Source: G963677485 sp964519405
GTDB lineage: Bacteria; Armatimonadota; HRBIN16
Direction: 5' to 3'
Length of the DNA: 64,000 nucleotides
Assembly: GCA_964519405.1 (NCBI GenBank)
Contig: CAZFLA010000004.1
Span: forward strand, 10,738-74,737
Both the position numbers and the translations under genes were made by a program. The notes beneath the pieces are model-generated. The model did not search any database. It saw only the letters and a list, made by a program, of their open reading frames with translations, and was not told the origin of the DNA. Below, one piece after another: positions 55,601 to 62,938 of this stretch (within the stretch, counting starts at the first letter, position 1; each line of letters opens with the position of its first letter).

Positions 55601-55770
55601 AAGCTCACGGTCAAGATACATGCTGTAATGTAGGCATCAATTGGCCTGTAGACAGCGTATATACATCAAATATAGTAGAAAAGATCCTCGATCCTGTTGG
55701 TGTTGAAGACGGTAAATTACAACTGACCTTCAAACCACATGAGATCAAAACACTACTGATCAACAAATAG
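52684..55770 (+). CDS. GH38 alpha-mannosidase
   Basis: This 1028 aa enzyme of the GH38 family releases alpha-mannose from oligosaccharides. An N-terminal beta domain (about 1-225) is followed by the catalytic alpha/beta barrel. The motifs are VAHSHIDMNWLWPY (zinc ligands His and Asp, about residue 230), the nucleophile Asp347 in CWCPDTFGHP, and NFHQFHDILCGC near 540, with further zinc His. The long beta-sandwich C-terminal domains are present to the expected length. No signal peptide suggests a cytoplasmic site. The next gene is an alpha-rhamnosidase, 30 bases on, so the two probably form a glycan-degrading operon. Confidence 0.92.
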   Translation: MAKFEAIHDTIYSKIRSIDEASFIPTWSHQFGGDASLLESEIDSNWPVINTGYSWSSALGDAWFRSKLDIPTVVEGIELNNTKLSFEFIMPIGAAFYVDGVKRYYEPSWADSRAIPLVISENLQAGKPLDLAICANKGDGFGLLLSTRLYFHVLEELRFKLQLVIAQFQFAQFIAGDCTDKLQVIDAALSALNIDALAANNWEAWWKSAETAVAKLMPLNDAAKQHTIHLVAHSHIDMNWLWPYSETVDVCKRDFSSMLSLMERYPEFKFSQSQAATYRDMEREYPEIFKGIANAIAAGKWDVTAGEWVENDLNMSGSEALARQFLYANHYMSEQFNTTSKICWCPDTFGHPANIPQVLKQAGIEYYYHCRAGNGKPLSQWEGIDGSKVLATHDIYGYGGDIMPVMLIHCLKHFVDNLNIPLAYWVYGVGDHGGAATAIDIEHARIINEAPMMPTVVCSTAQQFFDEAQKHSLGLPTHKGEMNTVFEGCYSSHADIKLMNRSSENALISAEAVSASSSALLDTRYPIGDISEAWRITNFHQFHDILCGCSIGVTYDEASQKHALVKRITDRTAADALASLATATDTNLGEGPKVLVFNQLAWTRTDVVTMNASDVAFTATAMRDDTGRLTPVQYSDNKLYFIAHDVPSMGTRIYTPIEHADTTTSIAADPKALCVENDYMRLVIHPVSGAICNLLHKPSGHELAATGGGWGPEANAISGLLNRLQVLYEQPHGMSAWNIGDITRIDNLITGATVSVDEVGPVFATVTIDRSILSSSMNQKLRIYDGLQRVDFITSIDWHEQGTASTDAPMLKASFTPKIGSSTATFETPFAPVVRTAAGGESPALRWADIGDGEFGVSLMNNCKYGYSAQGNTLSLTLVRSSYEPDNHPDEGQHELIYSIYPYAGTWQSAGSDRRAAELNQPLMTTTTTAHNGKITANKPLIEISDAGIMVSTLKLAEMQPNHGVSYILRMYEAHGQDTCCNVGINWPVDSVYTSNIVEKILDPVGVEDGKLQLTFKPHEIKTLLINK

Positions 55771-55800
55771 TAACCAATCATCGGGCATACGGATTAGTGT

Positions 55801-58749
55801 ATGCCCATAATAACATCAGAAAGAGCTGAGGACCGTTTATCGATGCAAGTCACTACCTCTCCAGTATCAATCTCAAACATGCGTGTAGAGTATCACACTC
55901 AACCTATCAACATAGACGTTGATAAGCCACGTTTCAGTTGGGAACTTACATCATCACAGCGAGCTGTTCTCCAAACAGCCTGTCAAATTCAAGTTGCCAC
56001 TTCTGCGGCTAAACTTGGACAAGCACAAGCTGATCTCTGGGACAGTGGCATGATGAATTCCTCTGAAAGCTGCCAGATTGAGTATAGCGGAAAGGCATTA
56101 CGCAGCAGGCAGTTATGCTATTGGCGTGTACGAATTCGTGATGATAAAGGACAACTAAGTGATTGGAGTCCTGTTGCTTCATGGGCAATGGGATTGATGA
56201 AGCAATCAGACTGGAAAGCAAAGTTCATCTGTGCTCCAACCAGTGTGATTAAGCAGAGCAATGAGTCTACTCCAGTCAGGTTCCGGAAGAGATTTGTGCC
56301 CGCCAAACAGATTGATCGTGCAGTTGTATACGTCACTGCTGCGGGTTTGTTCGATATGCTCATAAACGGGCAACCGATAACCGATAATATGTTCACACCA
56401 GGATGGACAGACAACAACTCGCGGTTATTCACATTCGCTTACGATGTCACTGCCAAACTGGTTCCTTCTCAGCCGAATGTCATCGCCGCGACCGTGGGAA
56501 CAGGCTGGTATGGCCTTCACCATGGCGGACGAGGCCGGATGGCTTTATGTGCTCAATTGCATATAGACTATTCAGACGGCAGTTCTGATGTGCTCATGAC
56601 AGACAAGAGCTGGGGATACAGCATAGATGGCCCTATCACCTACAGTGATATCTACCATGGTGAAAACTATGATGCGCGAAAAGAACAGCCGAACTGGGCC
56701 GATGCAGCTACCCCTAATAGTTGGCCAATGTGCGCCATTGCACAGGCTTCGTCGCTTGAGTATTTCAAGGATGTTACAGCTCTGCTGAACAGCAAAATAC
56801 AAGCCAACCGCATATCATTAGATGTTACAAACGAGCTGTTAGGTGACCCTTGCTACGGAATGGAGAAATCACTTAAAGTGGAATACTCCATTGGCGGAGA
56901 GCGTAAGACAGCGAACCGCAAAGAGAATCGACGGCTTGAGCTTGATGGTAATGGCAAAAAGCTAGCAATCATCAAAGCTACATATGGTGCTTCCCGTCAG
57001 CCATCAAACCCCATGGAAGCCTTCAAACAGTCGCACCCAGGCGAACCTGTTAGGCCAACACAGGTTATGCACCCTATTTCGATTAACGAGCCCAGGGCGA
57101 ATACATTTATCTTCGATATGGGCCAAAACTTCACCGGCATCGCCCAACTAAAAGTCAAAGCTCGCAAAGGTGATACCATCACATTACGTTTCGGTGAGAT
57201 GTTGAATCCTGATGGCACACTATATACCGCGAACCTGCGCAGCGCGCGTGCCACCGACACCTATATATGCAATGGTGCCAAAGATGAAGTCTGGGAACCG
57301 AAGTTCACATTCCACGGCTTCAGATATGTGGAGTTAACTGGTTACCGACAGAAGCCCTCTACTGACACAATTACCGGTAAGGTATTGCATTCAGACTGTC
57401 ATCTCACCAGCAAGTTTGAATGTTCAGATCCGCTCATCAACAAGCTCTTTTCGAACATCGTGTGGGGACAGCGATCCAACTACCTTGATGTGCCCACAGA
57501 CTGTCCGCAGCGAGACGAACGATTGGGCTGGACAGGAGACGCTCAGGTCTTTGTGAAGACAGGTTCATACAACATGGATCAAGCAGCGTTCTATACAGCT
57601 TGGCTTGAAAACCTCAATGATACGCAGGATGCCAATGGTGGATACCAAAACATCGCTCCGGTAGCTCCAATGGGAGCAGGGACATCACCTGCTTGGGGTG
57701 ACGCCGGAGTTATCTGCCCGTGGACCATTTACCTCTTCTACAACGACACCAGGGTGCTTGCCGATCACTATGACAAGATGAAGCGGTGGGTTGAATGGTA
57801 TAAGAACAGATCACATGACCTCATAGGTCTAGATGAAGGATATGGCGACTGGCTCAGCATGGATGGAGGCACGCCGCGCCAACTGATCAGTACCGCCTAT
57901 TTCTACAGGTGCAGCATTATCATGTCACAAGTGGCTTTAGTTCTGGGCAAACCAGCCGACCGAGCCTACTTCAATGACCTTGCGGCGAACATCAAGAAGG
58001 CTTTCAACAAGGCATTTGTCGCTTCCGATGGCAAGATATCTGGCGACACCCAAACAGCCTATCTGATGGGTATTGCATGGAACTTACTCGATTCACCAGC
58101 TAAAGTTGATTTCGCTAAAAAGCGCTTAGTTCAACTGCTGGAGCACAGCAACTGGCATTTAGCCGTCGGCTTCCTTGGCGTCAATCTGCTGCTGCCTGTG
58201 CTTACGGATATGGGCCGTGCAGACGTCGCTTATCGCATTCTAGAGCAGAAGACCTTCCCAGGCTGGCTGTATCCTGTAACCACAGGTGCTACAACCATAT
58301 GGGAAAGATGGAATAGCTGGACCAAAGAACAAGGATTCGGCAATGTCGGTATGAACTCCTTCAACCACTATGCATATGGAAGCTGCGGTGAATGGATCAT
58401 GAACCGAATGGTCGGTATCGATATGTCGGTTCCAGGCTTCAAACGCATAGCCATACGCCCTGTACCTGGCGGCACAATTAGTTATGTTAAGGGGTCTTAT
58501 GACTGTATATATGGCGAGGTCGGTGCTTCTTGGCGGCTAGAAGGCCGTAAGTTCGTGATCGATGTCACTATACCTGCCAACACTACAGCTACTGTTTATC
58601 TGCCCACAAAAGATACCGGGGCTGTTACTGAATCTGGTAATCCGCTTAACAAAGCAGATGGTGTCAAAGATGCCACAATTCAAGATGGGCAGCTGCTGGT
58701 GACTATAGGCAGCGGCGAATACCATTTCGTCTCCCCATACACTCCATAG
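55801..58749 (+). CDS. GH78 alpha-L-rhamnosidase
   Basis: This 982 aa enzyme of the GH78 family removes terminal alpha-L-rhamnose from polysaccharides or plant glycosides. The N-terminal fibronectin-like domain (VDKPRFSWELTSSQRAVLQ) and the CBM67-like lectin domain are followed by the (alpha/alpha)6 barrel, with the acidic cluster DCPQRDERLGWTGDAQVF and WGDAGVICPW. The C-terminal beta domain has GGTISYVKGSYDCIYGEV. No signal peptide, so intracellular action is likely. The start may be the ATG at 55843, as 55801 has no clear ribosome site. A strong hairpin follows the gene. Confidence 0.92.
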   Translation: MPIITSERAEDRLSMQVTTSPVSISNMRVEYHTQPINIDVDKPRFSWELTSSQRAVLQTACQIQVATSAAKLGQAQADLWDSGMMNSSESCQIEYSGKALRSRQLCYWRVRIRDDKGQLSDWSPVASWAMGLMKQSDWKAKFICAPTSVIKQSNESTPVRFRKRFVPAKQIDRAVVYVTAAGLFDMLINGQPITDNMFTPGWTDNNSRLFTFAYDVTAKLVPSQPNVIAATVGTGWYGLHHGGRGRMALCAQLHIDYSDGSSDVLMTDKSWGYSIDGPITYSDIYHGENYDARKEQPNWADAATPNSWPMCAIAQASSLEYFKDVTALLNSKIQANRISLDVTNELLGDPCYGMEKSLKVEYSIGGERKTANRKENRRLELDGNGKKLAIIKATYGASRQPSNPMEAFKQSHPGEPVRPTQVMHPISINEPRANTFIFDMGQNFTGIAQLKVKARKGDTITLRFGEMLNPDGTLYTANLRSARATDTYICNGAKDEVWEPKFTFHGFRYVELTGYRQKPSTDTITGKVLHSDCHLTSKFECSDPLINKLFSNIVWGQRSNYLDVPTDCPQRDERLGWTGDAQVFVKTGSYNMDQAAFYTAWLENLNDTQDANGGYQNIAPVAPMGAGTSPAWGDAGVICPWTIYLFYNDTRVLADHYDKMKRWVEWYKNRSHDLIGLDEGYGDWLSMDGGTPRQLISTAYFYRCSIIMSQVALVLGKPADRAYFNDLAANIKKAFNKAFVASDGKISGDTQTAYLMGIAWNLLDSPAKVDFAKKRLVQLLEHSNWHLAVGFLGVNLLLPVLTDMGRADVAYRILEQKTFPGWLYPVTTGATTIWERWNSWTKEQGFGNVGMNSFNHYAYGSCGEWIMNRMVGIDMSVPGFKRIAIRPVPGGTISYVKGSYDCIYGEVGASWRLEGRKFVIDVTIPANTTATVYLPTKDTGAVTESGNPLNKADGVKDATIQDGQLLVTIGSGEYHFVSPYTP

Positions 58750-58760
58750 TCATCTCAAAG

Positions 58761-58791
58761 CCTCCAGCAGAATGTATATTTCTGCTGGAGG
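58761..58791 (+). terminator. Hairpin terminator after the rhamnosidase gene
   Basis: A perfect 12-base stem (CCTCCAGCAGAA and complement) around a 7-base loop begins 11 bases after the stop codon. It lacks a strong T-run but is the best fold in the region. Confidence 0.62.
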
Positions 58792-58855
58792 TCATATTCC
58801 GCTCACACCTCTGATGGAAGCTCATCGTCGCGATGCTTGTGCTGCAGCCCTTCGG

Positions 58856-58884
58856 TTGCACAAACTCGGCTATCAGGGTATACT
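58856..58884 (+). promoter_or_regulatory. Sigma-70 promoter of tRNA-Arg
   Basis: TTGCAC (58856-58861) and TATACT (58879-58884) are separated by exactly 17 bases, and the tRNA begins 13 bases after the -10 box. This is the best promoter seen in the window. Confidence 0.72.
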
Positions 58885-58897
58885 ATCGAAGGCACGC

Positions 58898-58973
58898 GCG
58901 CCCATAGCTCAGCGGATAGAGCGCTAGGTTGCGGACCTAGAGGTCGGGGGTTCGAGTCCCTTTGGGCGCGCCA
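58898..58973 (+). tRNA. tRNA-Arg (anticodon GCG)
   Basis: The 76-base cloverleaf includes an encoded CCA end. The 7-base acceptor stem GCGCCCA pairs with TGGGCGC, the D stem is GCTC/GAGC, and the anticodon stem CTAGG/CCTAG encloses loop TTGCGGA with GCG at 58931-58933, reading CGC codons for Arg. The T loop is TTCGAGT, with two G-T pairs in its stem. Most bacteria use an ACG anticodon with A-to-I editing for this box, so GCG is notable. The gene ends one base before the stop of the convergent ankyrin gene. Confidence 0.95.
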
Positions 58974-58974
58974 C

Positions 58975-60462
58975 TTACTCCATTGTATTTTCAGTTTCCA
59001 CGCTTTTTAAATACTCCTGTGTCGCCTTATCCCTCACCTTAGTTGCGATGTCATACGCATTCATCCCGTTCTTGTCTTTGAGCCTAGGGTTGGCTCCATG
59101 AGCAACTAGAAGCTGGCAGATACCCAGCTCCCCTTTTGCTGCCGCAGCGTGCAGCGGGGTTGAGCCGTCACTAATTGCCGTATTGGGGTCTGCACCCGAT
59201 TGAAGCAACAATTCGACCATGTCATCTGAACTCTCGATCACAGCACTATATAGCGGTGTGATACCGGACTTACTTATCTTCGCATTGACTTTTGCGCCAC
59301 AGGCTATCAAGATATTAGCTACATCCACACGATTATCTTGAGCAGCTCTGTGTAGAAACGAGTATCCAGAGCTGTCGATTTTATTCACGTCTGCGCCCTT
59401 ATCTATCAAGAACTGTGCAATCGGCTGCATACGATGCATTAACGCTGAATACAGCGGTGTATGGCCGCTTAAATTGGGAACGTCTATGTTAGCATTTTCA
59501 GCAACCAGAAGCTGCACGAGTGACAGATCACTTGTGTATACAGCCATATGCAGCGGCGTTATTCCTGCATTGTCTCTCACATTTACTGAACAGCCGCTCT
59601 CCAACATCAACTTGACGACATCAAGCTTGTCCGACTCCACAGCTCCAAATAGCGCGGTTCTGCCATTTGCTTGAATTAGTGAAGCATCGGCACCATGTGA
59701 CAATAGCAATTTAGCGAGTGGGATGTTTCCCTCATAACATGCGGAATAGAGCGGTGTTTCGCCATATGACACAACACGGTTGAGCTTTGCACCTTTGTCT
59801 ATCAACATCTCTGCGATCTTTGTGCTGCTCAGTCTTGCTGTTCGATTTAGCGCTGTTAGCCCATCGTCTCCCATGGCATCGACGGCTGCTCCATGTTCCA
59901 GCAGCCATGCGACGACACTCTCTTTGTTGCTCATCACCGCAAAATGAAGCAGATAATATCCGCGGGTACTACGTAGAGTAAATGACTTCTTGGTTGATGC
60001 CAATGCCCGCAAAGTATTGATATCGCCTGACATCGCTGCATAATGAACAGGATAGATACCCATGGATGAAGTCAGCCACTGGTTCGCCCGAAACTGCAAT
60101 AACAACTTGACAGCGTCAACCTGGCCTTGTAACGCGGCTATATGAAGTGGAGTCATTTTGTTTTCATTAACGGCGTTGATATTTGCTTTACGCCCTAGCA
60201 GTATACGCATCACATCGGTTTGCCCAGCCGATGCAGCAAGCCACAATGGTGTGCAGCCAGCCTGGTCACGCACATCAATATCAACACCGTCACTAAGCTG
60301 CTTACGCACTCCTTCCACATCGCCTTGTTCGGCTAGGCTTAACAGCGGAGCCAACGATGCTTTTTGCTCGGTCTCCGTTTCTGGTTCTGTCAAGGTCTGA
60401 CCTTGAACACAAGCATTACCGAACACGAAGAGCGTCAAGATGATGACTGCAAGCAACTTCAT
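58975..60462 (-). CDS. Exported ankyrin-repeat protein
   Basis: This 495 aa protein has an N-terminal signal peptide (LLAVIILTLFVFGNACVQG) followed by some 13 ankyrin repeats that fill the whole of it, each with the G-TPLH-A core (such as KMTPLHIAALQGQVDAVKLL and GSTPLHAAAAKGELG). It is expected in the periplasm or on the surface; a Cys near the cleavage site leaves lipidation open. Ankyrin arrays bind other proteins, and the partner is unknown. It starts 2 bases after the PfkB kinase stop, so the two genes are co-transcribed. Confidence 0.85.
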   Translation of the reverse strand: MKLLAVIILTLFVFGNACVQGQTLTEPETETEQKASLAPLLSLAEQGDVEGVRKQLSDGVDIDVRDQAGCTPLWLAASAGQTDVMRILLGRKANINAVNENKMTPLHIAALQGQVDAVKLLLQFRANQWLTSSMGIYPVHYAAMSGDINTLRALASTKKSFTLRSTRGYYLLHFAVMSNKESVVAWLLEHGAAVDAMGDDGLTALNRTARLSSTKIAEMLIDKGAKLNRVVSYGETPLYSACYEGNIPLAKLLLSHGADASLIQANGRTALFGAVESDKLDVVKLMLESGCSVNVRDNAGITPLHMAVYTSDLSLVQLLVAENANIDVPNLSGHTPLYSALMHRMQPIAQFLIDKGADVNKIDSSGYSFLHRAAQDNRVDVANILIACGAKVNAKISKSGITPLYSAVIESSDDMVELLLQSGADPNTAISDGSTPLHAAAAKGELGICQLLVAHGANPRLKDKNGMNAYDIATKVRDKATQEYLKSVETENTME

Positions 60463-60464
60463 GG

Positions 60465-61433
60465 TTACACCAAATGAGCGATATTGAGCTTATCTATACG
60501 TGGCCCTAACTGCGAAACTACTTCGCCAGCAGCATAACTGGCAATATCACCGCATTGGTCAAGATCGAAGCCTCTTGCGAGCCCATATAACAAACCAGCA
60601 GCAAACATATCACCGGCTCCAGTGGTATCCACGGCTTTCACTTCCCTTGCCATAATCCGCACTCGTTGACCTCTAGCTGCCAACATAGAACCCGATGCAC
60701 CAAGTGTAGCGGCAACAATGCGGCTTCCCTGGGCTAACTCGTCAACAGCATCCAATGGATCTGTATGCTCCGTTAAACTGCGCATTTCATCACCATTGCC
60801 GATGAGTATATCGACATAGTTTTTCACTAGATACTCAAAGTCTGCCTTATGGCGTACAACACAGAAGGGATCCGCCAAACTGAAGGCCACCTTGATACCG
60901 TGTTCTTTAGCGGTCTCCATGGCGCATCTCACCGCAGATTTCTGGTGTGGTGTATCCCACATATATCCTGTGATATACAGTGTTCTGCTGCGTCGTAACC
61001 GAGCGATATCTACGTCAGCTTCTGTCATGTCACGGCTAGCACCTAAGCAGGTGAGCATGGTTCTTTCTGCATCAGGAGTGATGAGTATGATTGAAGTGCC
61101 TGTATGCCCTTCTTTCTTCGTGATACTAGGGGATACATGTTTTTTCTCAAGTCCTGCGACGTAACGCTCCCCCATTTCATCGTCGCCGACACTGCTGGCA
61201 AATATACCGGTGCCGCCCATCTGCGCAATGCCTATCATGGTATTCGCACCTGATCCTCCGGCCTCAACATTGGTGATCAGGCTGCCAATACGCTCCAGAA
61301 CCAGCTCATTACGTTCATCATCAACTAATTGCATTGTGTTTTTATTTACATTAAGTTCTTGAAGCAATTCATTGGTAACAGGCGCTTGCAGATCTATAAG
61401 TGCATTACACATGCCGAAAACATCAAAGCTCAT
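60465..61433 (-). CDS. PfkB-family kinase, adenosine-kinase-like
   Basis: This 322 aa sugar/nucleoside kinase has an N-terminal substrate motif, EAGGSGANTMIGIAQMGG, and the C-terminal PfkB motif DTTGAGDMFAAGLLYG with the catalytic Asp. The sequence resembles the bacterial adenosine-kinase/ribokinase-like branch (VFGMCNALIDLQAPV). The divergent neighbours are an MTA phosphorylase and apt, which favours a nucleoside substrate in purine salvage. The exact substrate (adenosine, inosine, ribose) cannot be fixed here. The intergenic 84 bases to the MTA phosphorylase gene should hold both promoters. Confidence 0.82.
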   Translation of the reverse strand: MSFDVFGMCNALIDLQAPVTNELLQELNVNKNTMQLVDDERNELVLERIGSLITNVEAGGSGANTMIGIAQMGGTGIFASSVGDDEMGERYVAGLEKKHVSPSITKKEGHTGTSIILITPDAERTMLTCLGASRDMTEADVDIARLRRSRTLYITGYMWDTPHQKSAVRCAMETAKEHGIKVAFSLADPFCVVRHKADFEYLVKNYVDILIGNGDEMRSLTEHTDPLDAVDELAQGSRIVAATLGASGSMLAARGQRVRIMAREVKAVDTTGAGDMFAAGLLYGLARGFDLDQCGDIASYAAGEVVSQLGPRIDKLNIAHLV

Positions 61434-61517
61434 CGGTATATTTCCCTTCTCAGGTTACAATAATGAATGGATGGATTCACCCATATACTATGTTACTCTG
61501 TGGAGGTGGTTTTCTGA

Positions 61518-62327
61518 ATGCAATGGCCGCATGTTGACTTTGGAGTATTTGGCGGATCAGGGTTATATTCGTTGTTTAACGATGCTCAGTCGATATCTAT
61601 GGACACCCCATATGGTGCTCCATCGGCAGATATTACTGTTTCTGAAGTCGCTGGTAAAATGGTTGCATTCCTACCTCGGCATGGTAATCACCACACAGTT
61701 CCACCCCATGCCATTAACTACAGAGCAAATCTGTGGGCAATGAAGCAGCTAGGTGCCACACGAATCATCAGCCCGTGTGCATGCGGAAGCCTGCAGTCGA
61801 ATATCCATCCCGGTGACTTCGTCATCGTAGATCAGTTTTACGATAGAACTCACGGCAGACATGACACCTTCTATGATGGTCCCACAGTATGCCATGTCAG
61901 CAGTGCTGATCCCTATTGTGATGAGCTGCGGAAAGTCGCGGTATCTGCCGTTGAGGCCCGAGGAGTCACATGTCATCATCGCGGTACCATGGTGGTCATC
62001 AATGGACCAAGATTTAGCAGCTCTGCCGAAAGCACATTCTTCACCAGCCAAGGATGGCACACCATCTCAATGACAGCCTATCCAGAGGTCACTCTCGCTA
62101 ACGAACTCTGTATGTGCATCGTCGCAATCGGACTAGTCACCGACTACGACTGTGGTTTGGTCGCCGAAGGCGATGTCGCACCAGTGACTTTTAACGACGT
62201 TGGCCGTGTGTTCAACGACAACCTCCACCATATCAAGCAAGTCATCACCGATATTATCGAGAACACACCCATTGAGCGCAGTTGTTCATGCCAACACGCA
62301 CTCGAGGGTGCTATTGTTGGTCAGTGA
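61518..62327 (+). CDS. S-methyl-5'-thioadenosine phosphorylase family protein
   Basis: This 269 aa purine nucleoside phosphorylase of the MTAP branch phosphorolyses methylthioadenosine (or a related nucleoside) to the free base. Motifs are FGGSGLYS at the start, PRHGNHHTVPPHAINYRAN, the phosphate-binding NGPRFSSSAES, the base-site region ISMTAYPEVTLANELC and LVTDYDCG. GGAGGTGG precedes the ATG by 9 bases. It is followed 30 bases later by apt, which would recycle the adenine produced. MTA versus methylthioinosine specificity is not resolved. Confidence 0.86.
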   Translation: MQWPHVDFGVFGGSGLYSLFNDAQSISMDTPYGAPSADITVSEVAGKMVAFLPRHGNHHTVPPHAINYRANLWAMKQLGATRIISPCACGSLQSNIHPGDFVIVDQFYDRTHGRHDTFYDGPTVCHVSSADPYCDELRKVAVSAVEARGVTCHHRGTMVVINGPRFSSSAESTFFTSQGWHTISMTAYPEVTLANELCMCIVAIGLVTDYDCGLVAEGDVAPVTFNDVGRVFNDNLHHIKQVITDIIENTPIERSCSCQHALEGAIVGQ

Positions 62328-62357
62328 TCTAAATGCAACCCCCACAGGAGCACACTG

Positions 62358-62879
62358 TTGAGTAACTTATACGCATCAAGCCTGATCCGCACTATCCCGG
62401 ACTTTCCGGCACCCGGCATTCTCTTTCGCGATATCACACCTGTATTACAGGACCCTGTTGCCTTTAAAGAGGTCATTACCCTGATGTCTCACTACGCCAA
62501 ACAGCGTATGGTTGAGGTCATCGCCGGTATTGAGAGCCGTGGTTTTATCTTTGGGGTCGCGTTGGCTCATGAGCTGGAAGTGCCGTTTGTTCCCATCCGC
62601 AAGAAAGGTAAACTGCCTTGCACGACATATTCACAGCAGTATAGCCTAGAGTATGGCACTGCGGAAATAGAGATGCATACCGATGCGGTAGAACCTGGTC
62701 AAAATGTGCTGATCGTAGATGACTTACTCGCGACAGGGGGCACAGCACAAGCAGCTGCCAACCTCGTAGAGATGTCTGGAGCAGAAGTCGTTGGTCTAGC
62801 CTTCATGATCGAACTCGATGCGCTGTCAGGTCGCGATCGCCTCACCAGCTACGACACTTACTCAATCATTCATTACTAA
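62358..62879 (+). CDS. apt: Adenine phosphoribosyltransferase Apt
   Basis: Apt joins adenine and PRPP to AMP. The 173 aa protein starts with IPDFPAPGILFRDITPVLQDP, contains AGIESRGFIFG and VPIRKKGKLP, and has the PRPP-binding loop VLIVDDLLATGGTA. The start is TTG with AGGAG 7 bases before it, and no ATG lies nearby in frame. It sits with the MTA phosphorylase gene in a purine-salvage unit. Confidence 0.95.
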   Translation: MSNLYASSLIRTIPDFPAPGILFRDITPVLQDPVAFKEVITLMSHYAKQRMVEVIAGIESRGFIFGVALAHELEVPFVPIRKKGKLPCTTYSQQYSLEYGTAEIEMHTDAVEPGQNVLIVDDLLATGGTAQAAANLVEMSGAEVVGLAFMIELDALSGRDRLTSYDTYSIIHY

Positions 62880-62910
62880 AGCATCGCTCGTATTATTTAG
62901 AGAATTATGA

Positions 62911-62938
62911 AGCGGTCATGATGTATATCATGGCCGTT
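62911..62938. terminator. Hairpin between apt and the convergent O-antigen ligase gene
   Basis: A 12-base stem with two G-T pairs and a 4-base loop (GTAT) fills the 57-base space between convergent stops and overlaps the last stop codon by two bases. It can serve both strands. Confidence 0.58.
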
